DNA of 64,000 nt from Gammaproteobacteria bacterium (GTDB taxonomy: Bacteria > Pseudomonadota > Gammaproteobacteria > Burkholderiales > Rhodocyclaceae), in assembly GCA_018819515.1 (NCBI GenBank), contig JAHJPX010000006.1:310001-374000 (forward strand), given 5' to 3'. Of the stretch, positions 57,116 through 64,000 are shown in pieces. Position 1 is the stretch's first letter. The number at the start of each line of letters is the position of its first letter. The notes beneath the pieces are model-generated. The model was given only the letters and a program-made list of their open reading frames with translations. It did no database searches and had not been told where the DNA came from. Position numbers and translations under genes: made by a program.

Positions 57116-59524
57116 ATGATCGAATCCATCGGTCGTTTCGAAATCCGGCGCGAACTGGGGCGTGGCTCCCAGAGCGTGGTTTATCTCGCTTGGGATCCAC
57201 AACTCCAGCGTGAAGTGGCGATCAAGACGCTACATTTCCTGGATGCCGATCCCTTGCTGAACACGGTGCTCCTTGACGAAGCCCGCACCGTCAGCCAGCT
57301 CCATCATCCGAACGTCGTGCCAATCCACGACGCAGGCGAGCAAGGGGGAGACGTCTATCTGGTGTTCGAGTACGTCGACGGTGGGAGTCTTCAGGACGAA
57401 CTGAAGTCCAAACACGCTTTGCCACCGGCGCGCGCGGCCGACCTGATGCGGCAAGTGACCGATGCCCTGGCCCAGGCCCACGCGCTCGGCATCATTCATC
57501 GCGACCTCAAGCCCTCGAATATTCTCCTTGACCGCACGGGAATACCGCGCGTGATGGATTTTGGCATCGCGGTCCGGACGTCCGCTGGCGGCGATGAAGA
57601 AGGGAGCGGGCTGATCGGTACGCCGGCCTATCTGGCGCCCGAGTATGTGACCGATCGGGTGGTCAGCGAAAGAATGGACGTCTTTGCCGCCGGCCTGGTG
57701 CTTCTGGAAATGCTGACCGGTTCGCGAGTATTTCAGGGAGGTGGCCCCGCGGCGCTGATTCAGCGTATCGCGCACGAGCCGGTGACGTTGCCGAAAGCCG
57801 CCGGCATCGACGATCGCCTGGGCGACATCATTCTGCGCGCCTGCGCCATGGATCCGACGCGGCGCTTTCCGACCGCTGCCGAGATGCGGCGCGCCCTGGC
57901 GGCCTACCTCGACGACAGCGTCGGTTTGCCGCCGACGGTTGCGCAGTCCAACAAGCAGAGCACGCTCGAGTTCCTACTCCGCCGTATGCGTCACCGCAGC
58001 GACTTCCCTGCGTTGTCCGACTCGGTTTCGGCCATCAACAAGCTGACCAACTCGGATCGCGAGAGTATCGACAAACTGTCCAACAGCATCCTCAAGGACT
58101 ATGCGCTGACCAACAAAATCCTCCGCATCGTCAACTCGGCGCACTATCGGACGGCTGGTGGCGGCAACATCAGCACGGTTTCGCGGGCGGTGATCGTCCT
58201 TGGCTTCGACGCCATTCGCAACATCGCGATTACCGTCCTGCTGTTCGAGCACCTTCAGGACAAGGCGAACGCCCGCGAATTGAAGGAGTTTTTCCTGCGC
58301 GCAAATCTGGCCGGTCTGCTGGCGCGGGAAGCCAGTGGCACCGTGCTGCCGCGCGAGGGCGAAGAGGCCTTCATCTGTGCCCTGTTTCACGGCCTCGGCC
58401 ATCTGCTCGCCCAGTTCTATTTCCCCGAGGAAGTCGAAGAGGTTCGCAAGCTGATGCAGGCAAAGAGCCTTACTGCGGAGGTTGCATCGGCCCGGATACT
58501 CGGATTGTCGTTCGAGGACCTGGGTATCGGCATTGCGCGCAGTTGGGGCTTTCCGGCATCGATCGTGAACAGCATGCGACGCCTGCCGGACGGACATCTG
58601 CGCAGGCCCGGCACGCGCGACGAAGTCTTGCGGCTGATGGCCGGTTTCTCCAACGAGATGTGCGAGGTTATCGCCGGCAGTGTTCCCGAGGAACGGCAAA
58701 AGGCAATACATGCGGTCGTCGACCGTTTCGGTGCCAGCATGCAGATGAGCGAAAGGCAGATAGAGACTGTCATCGAGTCGTCGTCGGATGCGTTGTCGGA
58801 AGTGGCGGCGATTCTTCACGTGAATCTGAAGCAAAGCCCGTTTGCCCGACAGGTGAAAGCATTCGCGACCAAACCCGCAGCCGACGAGGCGGATCAGGAC
58901 GAGCGGGACGACGACGCGACCATTGCCAGTACGGTCCTGGGTTCCACCGCCGTACTGGGGGTGGGGGACGACGACGGCGGGGACGGGGATACCGAGGGTA
59001 TCCCGGAGGATGCGCAGGCGATACTGGCGGCCGGCATCCAGGACATCAGCAACGCACTGGTCGACGATTTCCAGCTAAATGACGTCCTGCGCATCACCAT
59101 CGAGACGATGTACAGGGCGATGGCGTTCCGATGCGTGCTGCTCTGTTTGCGTGATTCGAAAACCGAACAGATGACCGGTCGCTTCGGCTTTGGTCCGGAC
59201 ACGAACGAAATTGCCCGTGGCTTCCGGTTTCCACTCGGTTACGCTGCCGACGTATTCGATTTGGCTACGTCCAAGGCAGTCGATATCATCATTGCCGACA
59301 TCGACGATCCAAAAATCGCCGATCGCATTCCGGCTTGGTACAGGCGACTGACGACGGCGCGTACCTTCGTGCTGTTTCCGCTCAACATCAAGGGCAAGCC
59401 CGTGGCAATGATCTATTGCGACAAGGACCGTGCCGGCGCCATCGCCATTCCGGAGAAGGAGCTGGCGCTTCTGAAGACCCTGCGCAACCAGGCTCTACTG
59501 GCGATCAAGCAGTCGATCCAGTAG
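57116..59524 (+). CDS. Ser/Thr protein kinase fused to HDOD and GAF domains
   Basis: An 802-residue cytosolic signalling protein. Residues 1-265 are a Hanks-type kinase with the glycine loop (LGRGSQSVV), Lys37, HRDLKPSN with Asp130, DFG at 148-150 and GTPAYLAPE. Residues about 285-510 are an HDOD domain (KILRIVNSAHYR, ALFHGLGHLLAQF). A linker rich in Asp leads to a GAF-like domain (about 640-800). No transmembrane helix is seen. TACAAT lies 6 bases before the ATG and there is no ribosome-binding site, so a leaderless mRNA is possible. Targets are unknown. greB follows. Confidence 0.88.
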   Translation: MIESIGRFEIRRELGRGSQSVVYLAWDPQLQREVAIKTLHFLDADPLLNTVLLDEARTVSQLHHPNVVPIHDAGEQGGDVYLVFEYVDGGSLQDELKSKHALPPARAADLMRQVTDALAQAHALGIIHRDLKPSNILLDRTGIPRVMDFGIAVRTSAGGDEEGSGLIGTPAYLAPEYVTDRVVSERMDVFAAGLVLLEMLTGSRVFQGGGPAALIQRIAHEPVTLPKAAGIDDRLGDIILRACAMDPTRRFPTAAEMRRALAAYLDDSVGLPPTVAQSNKQSTLEFLLRRMRHRSDFPALSDSVSAINKLTNSDRESIDKLSNSILKDYALTNKILRIVNSAHYRTAGGGNISTVSRAVIVLGFDAIRNIAITVLLFEHLQDKANARELKEFFLRANLAGLLAREASGTVLPREGEEAFICALFHGLGHLLAQFYFPEEVEEVRKLMQAKSLTAEVASARILGLSFEDLGIGIARSWGFPASIVNSMRRLPDGHLRRPGTRDEVLRLMAGFSNEMCEVIAGSVPEERQKAIHAVVDRFGASMQMSERQIETVIESSSDALSEVAAILHVNLKQSPFARQVKAFATKPAADEADQDERDDDATIASTVLGSTAVLGVGDDDGGDGDTEGIPEDAQAILAAGIQDISNALVDDFQLNDVLRITIETMYRAMAFRCVLLCLRDSKTEQMTGRFGFGPDTNEIARGFRFPLGYAADVFDLATSKAVDIIIADIDDPKIADRIPAWYRRLTTARTFVLFPLNIKGKPVAMIYCDKDRAGAIAIPEKELALLKTLRNQALLAIKQSIQ

Positions 59525-59557
59525 GATCATGACTTCGACATTGAGGATGCCGGTCGC

Positions 59558-60103
59558 GTGAACAAGGCCTTCGTCAAGGAAAGCGAAGACGAGGAGGGCG
59601 ATCTTCCCGACGCGATGCAACTCCCGCCGGGAACGCGCAACTACCTGACTGTGACCGGCTACGACCGCTTGCGCGATGAACTGGTGCACCTGATCAAGGT
59701 CGAGCGACCCGAACTGGTCAAGGTCGTAGCCTGGGCGGCCAGCAACGGTGACCGCTCGGAAAACGGCGACTACATCTACGGCAAGAAGCGCCTGCGCGAG
59801 ATCGACCGGCGTATTCGTTACCTGACCAAGCGAGTCGAGAGCGCGGTCGTGGTCGATCCCGGTCAGCAGGAAAATGTCGATCAAGTATTCTTCGGTGCTA
59901 CGGTTACCATCGTCGGCGATGATGGCGGCGAAGCCAGCTACCAGATCGTCGGTGTCGATGAAGCGGATGCGGCCAAGGGCAGGATAAGTTGGTTGTCGCC
60001 GCTGGCGCGGGCATTGATGAAGGCACGCGCGGGCGATGAAGTGCGTTTCATGAGTCCGGCTGGTCCGCGGACCCTGGAAGTTCTGGAAATCAGTTACTTA
60101 TGA
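59558..60103 (+). CDS. greB: Transcription elongation factor GreB
   Basis: A 181-residue factor that stimulates cleavage of backtracked RNA in RNA polymerase. The coiled-coil with the acidic tip is visible (AASNGDRSENGDYIYGKK). The C-terminal FKBP-like domain ends DEVRFMSPAGPRTLEVLEI. A GTG start at 59558 is used. An N-terminal acidic extension of about 25 residues is longer than in E. coli GreB. The stop is directly followed by the histidine kinase start. Confidence 0.92.
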   Translation: MNKAFVKESEDEEGDLPDAMQLPPGTRNYLTVTGYDRLRDELVHLIKVERPELVKVVAWAASNGDRSENGDYIYGKKRLREIDRRIRYLTKRVESAVVVDPGQQENVDQVFFGATVTIVGDDGGEASYQIVGVDEADAAKGRISWLSPLARALMKARAGDEVRFMSPAGPRTLEVLEISYL

Positions 60104-61825
60104 GTGTCTTCTGACGACATGGACGACAAGCCACCTCTTGCAACGAATCCGACTGCCGATACTGCCGACCCGGTAAAAGCCGAACAGCGGTTGCTGTTGG
60201 CTCTTCAGGCCGCCAATCAGGGGCTGTGGGACTGGGACCTGCAATCGCGCCAGGGATATTTCAGTCCGAGCTATTACGCCATGCTCGGCTATCGCCCCGG
60301 GGATTTTCCCAGCGATTTCGAGGGTTGGAAGGTGCTGGTGCACCCAGACGATCTCGATACCTTGCTGGCCGATCTCGAGGAACTTGCCGACAGCGGGCGC
60401 GATCTGTTCGAGCATACATTTCGTCTGCGACACCGTCAGGGCGGCTGGCGCCGGATTATCGGCAGGGGGCTGGTGGCCGGCCGCGACGCCGACGGCAGGC
60501 CGACCCGACTGGTCGGTATCAGTATCGATGTCACCGAGCAAACGCTTGCCGAAGATGCGCTTCATGAGAGCGAGGCGCGTTTCCGCGCCATCTTCGACAA
60601 CATTCAGGAAGGAATACTGATCCACGACATCGACACCGGAGCGATTCTGGCGACCAATCAGCGCGCTTGCGCGCTATTCGCTACCACCGAGTCGAAGTTG
60701 CTGGCGTCCAGCATGCAGGATCTCAGTTCCGGCGAGCCGCCTTACTCCCAGGCCGAAGCCGTCTATTGGATGATGCTTGCTGCGGCCGGCGATCCGCAAA
60801 CGTTCGAGTGGCAGGCCAAGGACAGCACCGGCCGGTTGTTCTGGGCGGAAATCACCATGCGTCGCGCAGTACTGGCGGGCCAGGAGCGGCTGCTTGCGGT
60901 CGTTCGGGACATTTCCCACCGGAAGGAACAGGAAGCGGAGTTGCGCCATAACCTGGAACAGCAAGTGCAGTTGAACAAGAAGATCGAGGAAGCGCAGAAC
61001 CAGTTGCTGCAATCGGAAAAGATGGCGTCGATCGGGCAGCTTGCCGCGGGTGTTGCCCACGAACTGAACAATCCGATCGGTTTCGTGCATTCCAACGTCA
61101 ACACGCTGGAGCACTATCTCCAGGATTTGTTTGCCATCGTCGATGCCGCGGCGTCCGATGGGGAAGGATCCGACGCAACCCAACGGCTTGACGCCGTACG
61201 TCGGTTGATAGAAGAAAAGGACTACGCTTTCGTCAAGACTGATGTTGCGGAACTGATGGCCGAGTCCAAGGACGGTCTGGAGCGCGTGCGCAAGATCGTG
61301 CAGGATCTGAAGGACTTTTCCCGCGTCGGCGACTCGGAGTGGCAGTTGGCCGATGTTCATGTCGGCATCGATTCGACGCTCAACATCGTCTGGAACGAGC
61401 TCAAATACAAGTGCACGGTGAACAAGGTTTACGGTGACCTGCCGAAGATCCAGTGTCTGCCCTCGCAGTTGAATCAGGTGTTCATGAACCTGCTGGTCAA
61501 TGCCGGCCAGGCCATCAAGACCAAGGGCGAGATCACCATACGTACGGGTGCCGATGACGAGAGCGTATGGATCGAAGTTGCCGATAACGGTTCCGGGATA
61601 TCGAAGGACAATCTGAAACGTATTTTCGATCCGTTCTTCACCACAAAGCCGGTTGGCAAGGGGACAGGCCTGGGACTGTCTCTTTCCTTCAATATCGTTC
61701 ACAAGCACCATGGTCGCATCGACGTCGAAAGCGAGGAAGGTAAAGGGAGCACGTTCCGGATTACCCTGCCGATTCAGCCACCTGCACCGGCACTGGATCC
61801 CGGGGCAACTGTGGTTGCGGAGTGA
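60104..61825 (+). CDS. Soluble sensor histidine kinase with two PAS domains
   Basis: A 573-residue kinase without membrane helices. Two PAS domains (about 25-150 and 155-280; the first has QGLWDWDLQSRQGYFS) precede a short coiled coil, the HisKA domain with GVAHELNNPIGFVHSN, and a GHKL ATPase with NQVFMNLLVNAGQAI, DNGSGI and GTGLGLSLS. GTG 60104 directly after the greB stop is used; ATG 60119 is possible. It is in a unit with the response regulator downstream. Signal unknown. Confidence 0.87.
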   Translation: MSSDDMDDKPPLATNPTADTADPVKAEQRLLLALQAANQGLWDWDLQSRQGYFSPSYYAMLGYRPGDFPSDFEGWKVLVHPDDLDTLLADLEELADSGRDLFEHTFRLRHRQGGWRRIIGRGLVAGRDADGRPTRLVGISIDVTEQTLAEDALHESEARFRAIFDNIQEGILIHDIDTGAILATNQRACALFATTESKLLASSMQDLSSGEPPYSQAEAVYWMMLAAAGDPQTFEWQAKDSTGRLFWAEITMRRAVLAGQERLLAVVRDISHRKEQEAELRHNLEQQVQLNKKIEEAQNQLLQSEKMASIGQLAAGVAHELNNPIGFVHSNVNTLEHYLQDLFAIVDAAASDGEGSDATQRLDAVRRLIEEKDYAFVKTDVAELMAESKDGLERVRKIVQDLKDFSRVGDSEWQLADVHVGIDSTLNIVWNELKYKCTVNKVYGDLPKIQCLPSQLNQVFMNLLVNAGQAIKTKGEITIRTGADDESVWIEVADNGSGISKDNLKRIFDPFFTTKPVGKGTGLGLSLSFNIVHKHHGRIDVESEEGKGSTFRITLPIQPPAPALDPGATVVAE

Positions 61826-61864
61826 TTGTCCTGGGTTGGTGATGCTTGTACAGGAGGGCGGATG

Positions 61865-62443
61865 ATGGTGTACCGAGTCATGCTGGTCGATGATGAAGAA
61901 GGGATCGGCAAGGCGCTACGGCGTTTACTGGCGACCACGCCCTGTGTTTACCACGGCGTTACCTACCAACTGCAGGTCGAGATATTCACCTCGTCGCTGA
62001 AGGCGCTGGAGCGGGCGCGGCATCAGGCATTCGAGCTGTTTCTTGTTGACTACCGGATGCCGGAGATGGATGGCGTTCGTCTCCTCACGGAAATCAAGGA
62101 AATTCAGCCCGGCGCGGCGCGCATGATCCTGTCCGGCTATGCCGACCTCAATGCCCTCGTCGGCGCCATCAATGAAGCCAAGATATATCGCTTCCTGGCC
62201 AAGCCCTGGAACGACTACGAGCTGGTATCGGCCATTGCCGAAGCGCTGGCCTATCGCGATCTGCTCGTCGAGGGGGAACGGCTGGCGGACGAGGCGCGCG
62301 TCGCCAAGGGCACGATGTCGGCGGAAGATGGAGAACGGAAGCGACTGGAACAACTGGAACCAGGCATCACGCAGGTCAAATGGGGGCCGGATGGCTCCGT
62401 GATTCTCGACGACGAATTCCAGCTTCCGGACGACTACGCCTGA
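61865..62443 (+). CDS. Response regulator with receiver domain and short unknown C-terminus
   Basis: A 192-residue protein. The receiver has VMLVDDEEG, phosphorylatable Asp62 in LVDYRMPEMDG, and a lysine in FLAKPWND. The remainder is a coiled-coil-like helix and a short WGPDGSVILDDEFQLP end with no DNA-binding or HD-GYP domain. ATG 61865 (GGAGG seven bases upstream) is preferred to 61862. It probably serves as a phosphate acceptor for one or both adjacent kinases. Confidence 0.85.
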   Translation: MVYRVMLVDDEEGIGKALRRLLATTPCVYHGVTYQLQVEIFTSSLKALERARHQAFELFLVDYRMPEMDGVRLLTEIKEIQPGAARMILSGYADLNALVGAINEAKIYRFLAKPWNDYELVSAIAEALAYRDLLVEGERLADEARVAKGTMSAEDGERKRLEQLEPGITQVKWGPDGSVILDDEFQLPDDYA

Positions 62444-62461
62444 TGCCGGATCTTCTGGCAG

Positions 62462-62560
62462 ATGTTGCAGGCGGCGTTTCGTCGCAATGGTGAGGAGTAC
62501 GAATTGACCGCACGTCTCGGCCCCGACGAAGACATCTTCGCGCACGGCGTGCCGGGATGA
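62462..62560 (+). CDS. Possible 32-residue ORF coupled to the next kinase
   Basis: The frame reads MLQAAFRRNGEEYELTARLG and continues to a TGA that overlaps the kinase ATG (ATGA). It fills the gap between the response regulator and the kinase gene. It may be a small protein, a coupling leader, or a remnant of a longer C-terminus. No family is recognised. Confidence 0.35.
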   Translation: MLQAAFRRNGEEYELTARLGPDEDIFAHGVPG

Positions 62561-63675
62561 ACGACATCTTCGGCCGGAAGTCCTCGCTGCGCCGCCTGCT
62601 GCCGACAGCGGTGCTCGATGACATCGGTCCGGCCCTGGTCAGGCTGCTCGATGCCGAACTGGCGGTTTTGACGAAGGATGGCAATCCGTATTGGGGCGAC
62701 GTGCCGGCGGATGCCGGTCGTGAGGCGCTGGTTCTGGAATCGGAACCGGTGGGATATTTAGCCTCGTCAGCGGCACCGGAACGACTGCGCGCCGCCGCCG
62801 TCGTGTTGCAACTGCTGCTGGAACGCGATCAAGCGCTGGACAGATCGGAGACGCGCTACAAGGAGCTTGCCGAGGAGTTCGACCAGCGCGTTGCAACGGA
62901 AGTCCAGGTGATCGACGAACGCCAGCGCCAGATCTACCAGGCCGAGAAGCTGGCCTCGGTCGGGCAGTTGGCGGCGGGCGTGGCGCACGAGATCAACAAC
63001 CCCATTGGTTTCGTCCGCAGCAACATCGCCACCTTCGGCGCCTACCTGACGCGTTTGGCGCAACTCAAGCAACGTTTGGGCGAAGCGCCCGTCGCCTGGC
63101 GCGAACTCGATCTCGACATGGTGCTCGAGGATGGCACCGAACTGGTGGATGACAGTCTCTCGGGGATAGACCGTGTCGCGCGCATCGTGCGCGACCTCAA
63201 GGGCTTTTCCAACGTCGATCGGCCGGAGGAGGAGGTGGTGGACCTGAACGTGTCGATCAACGAAGCCTGCGACGTCGTTGCCGGCCAATCGAGGTCCGAT
63301 ATTGCGATCGTGCGCAGCCTGGGCGAGCTGCCCCGTCTGCTTTGTCTGCCTGGGCACTTGAAACAGGTCTTCTTCGGCATAATCAAGAATGGGGTGCAGG
63401 CGGTGAGCGACACCGGGCGTCCCGGAACCGTGACCATCACCAGTCGGGCAGTGTCGGACGGTATCGAAGTGATCGTCGCCGATACGGGCGTCGGCATGAC
63501 ACAAGACCAGCAAGCGCGCGCGTTCGAGCCATTCTTCACGACGCGGGAGGTCGGCCATGGTACCGGTCTCGGACTTACCGTGGCGCGCGACATCGTTCAG
63601 GCGCATGGTGGCGGTATTGCCATCGATAGTCGGCCAGGCGCCGGCACGACGGTCACCGTTTCCCTGCCTGCGTGA
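62557..63675 (+). CDS. Soluble sensor histidine kinase
   Basis: A 372-residue kinase without membrane helices. The N-terminal about 90 residues are an unrecognised sensory region, followed by a coiled coil, HisKA with GVAHEINNPIGFVRSN, and a GHKL ATPase with QVFFGIIKNGVQAV, DTGVGM and GTGLGLTVAR. The HisKA motif is nearly the same as in the kinase at 60104-61825, so the two are paralogues that may share the response regulator between them. Start ATG 62557. Confidence 0.87.
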   Translation: MNDIFGRKSSLRRLLPTAVLDDIGPALVRLLDAELAVLTKDGNPYWGDVPADAGREALVLESEPVGYLASSAAPERLRAAAVVLQLLLERDQALDRSETRYKELAEEFDQRVATEVQVIDERQRQIYQAEKLASVGQLAAGVAHEINNPIGFVRSNIATFGAYLTRLAQLKQRLGEAPVAWRELDLDMVLEDGTELVDDSLSGIDRVARIVRDLKGFSNVDRPEEEVVDLNVSINEACDVVAGQSRSDIAIVRSLGELPRLLCLPGHLKQVFFGIIKNGVQAVSDTGRPGTVTITSRAVSDGIEVIVADTGVGMTQDQQARAFEPFFTTREVGHGTGLGLTVARDIVQAHGGGIAIDSRPGAGTTVTVSLPA

Positions 63676-63756
63676 CCGCATTCACAGCGATACCGGTACG
63701 TTGGTTGCCGGCAAGCCTGCGGAAACGCGATCAGCCGGGAAATCACATCACCGGTG

Positions 63757-63784
63757 CTTGAAATCCCGGCATTCGGCCCCACCT
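63757..63784 (+). promoter_or_regulatory. Heat-shock (sigma-32) promoter of htpG
   Basis: CTTGAAA (63757-63763) and CCCCACCT (63777-63784) are separated by 13 bp, fitting the RpoH consensus CTTGAAA-N13-CCCCATNT. It lies about 30 bases before the htpG start. An overlapping CCCGGC/GCCGGG hairpin could also weakly end the upstream operon. Confidence 0.8.
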
Positions 63785-63812
63785 TTGGCCGGGTTTTCAT
63801 TTGGAGGCAAGC

Positions 63813-64000
63813 ATGACCGCTACGACGACCGCCAGCCGGGAAACGATGGGTTTCCAGGCCGAGGTGAAGCAACTGCTTCACCTGATGATCCACTCCCTGT
63901 ATTCGAACCGCGAGATCTTCCTGCGCGAGCTGATTTCCAATGCCTCGGACGCCTGCGACAAGCTGCGCTTCGAGGCGCTGCACAACGCGGCCCTGTTCGA
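63813..64000 (+). CDS. htpG: Chaperone HtpG (Hsp90), 3'-truncated by the window edge
   Basis: The first 62 codons of HtpG, an ATP-dependent cytosolic chaperone. MGFQAEVKQLLHLMIHSLYS and REIFLRELISNASDACDKLR are the conserved start of the ATP-binding domain, including the Glu and Asn of the nucleotide site. GGAGG precedes ATG 63813. The frame runs off the window. Confidence 0.95.
   Translation, partial: MTATTTASRETMGFQAEVKQLLHLMIHSLYSNREIFLRELISNASDACDKLRFEALHNAALF

Noticed and set aside
63765..63797. Intrinsic terminator for the kinase operon
   Set aside because: The 6-bp CCCGGC/GCCGGG stem has a long loop and coincides with the sigma-32 promoter elements, which explain the sequence better; weak termination is still possible.

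Overview
The window comes from a GC-rich Gram-negative bacterium, most likely a sulfur-oxidising betaproteobacterium of the Rhodocyclales type (Sulfuritalea-like). This is inferred from gene content: a complete oxidative (reverse) dsr operon, a 14-gene complex I operon behind tpiA-secG-tRNA-Leu, class II ribonucleotide reductase, and glmM at the left edge. No database search was possible.

Layout. 1-3.1 kb: 3' part of glmM and a CPA-type cation/proton antiporter. 3.1-14.3 kb: a membrane-lipid and phosphate block. It holds an OlsB-like acyltransferase, a PlcP-like phospholipase, an alpha/beta hydrolase, an M14 peptidase, a PAP2 phosphatase, two GT4 glycosyltransferases and diacylglycerol kinase, then divergently a Pho box and pstSCAB. 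Read together it looks like phosphate-starvation lipid remodelling next to high-affinity phosphate uptake. 14.3-30.4 kb: promoter, tpiA, secG, tRNA-Leu(GAG) and nuoA-N. Three nuo junctions (D/E, I/J, K/L) carry copies of an 84-nt repeat, each an in-frame 27-codon mini-ORF whose stop overlaps the next start.

30.4-33.5 kb: a small conserved-looking protein, a NUDIX hydrolase and a soluble NarX/NarL-like two-component pair. 33.5-37.05 kb: a small island with an S8 peptidase, an exosortase-family protein and a secreted propeptide-like protein. It is bounded on one side by cobA and on the other by a diverged copy of the cobA 3' end.

37.1-50.2 kb, minus strand: dsrA-B-E-F-H-C-M-K-L-J-O-P-N-R followed by cobA. 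This is reverse sulfite reductase, sulfur relay, the membrane electron-transfer complex and sirohaem supply/amidation. 50.4-53.8 kb, plus strand and divergent from dsrA: a small unknown protein, a Cas6/Cmx6-like protein without a CRISPR array, a tandem TusA, a cysteine-less DsrC paralogue (RspA type), an unknown helical protein and a TauD-like dioxygenase. The setting suggests an accessory sulfur module and it is the most intriguing region.

53.9-64 kb: nrdJ with NrdR boxes, tRNA-Thr(TGT), a Ser/Thr kinase-HDOD-GAF fusion, greB, two PAS/GHKL histidine kinases around a response regulator, and the start of htpG behind a sigma-32-type promoter.
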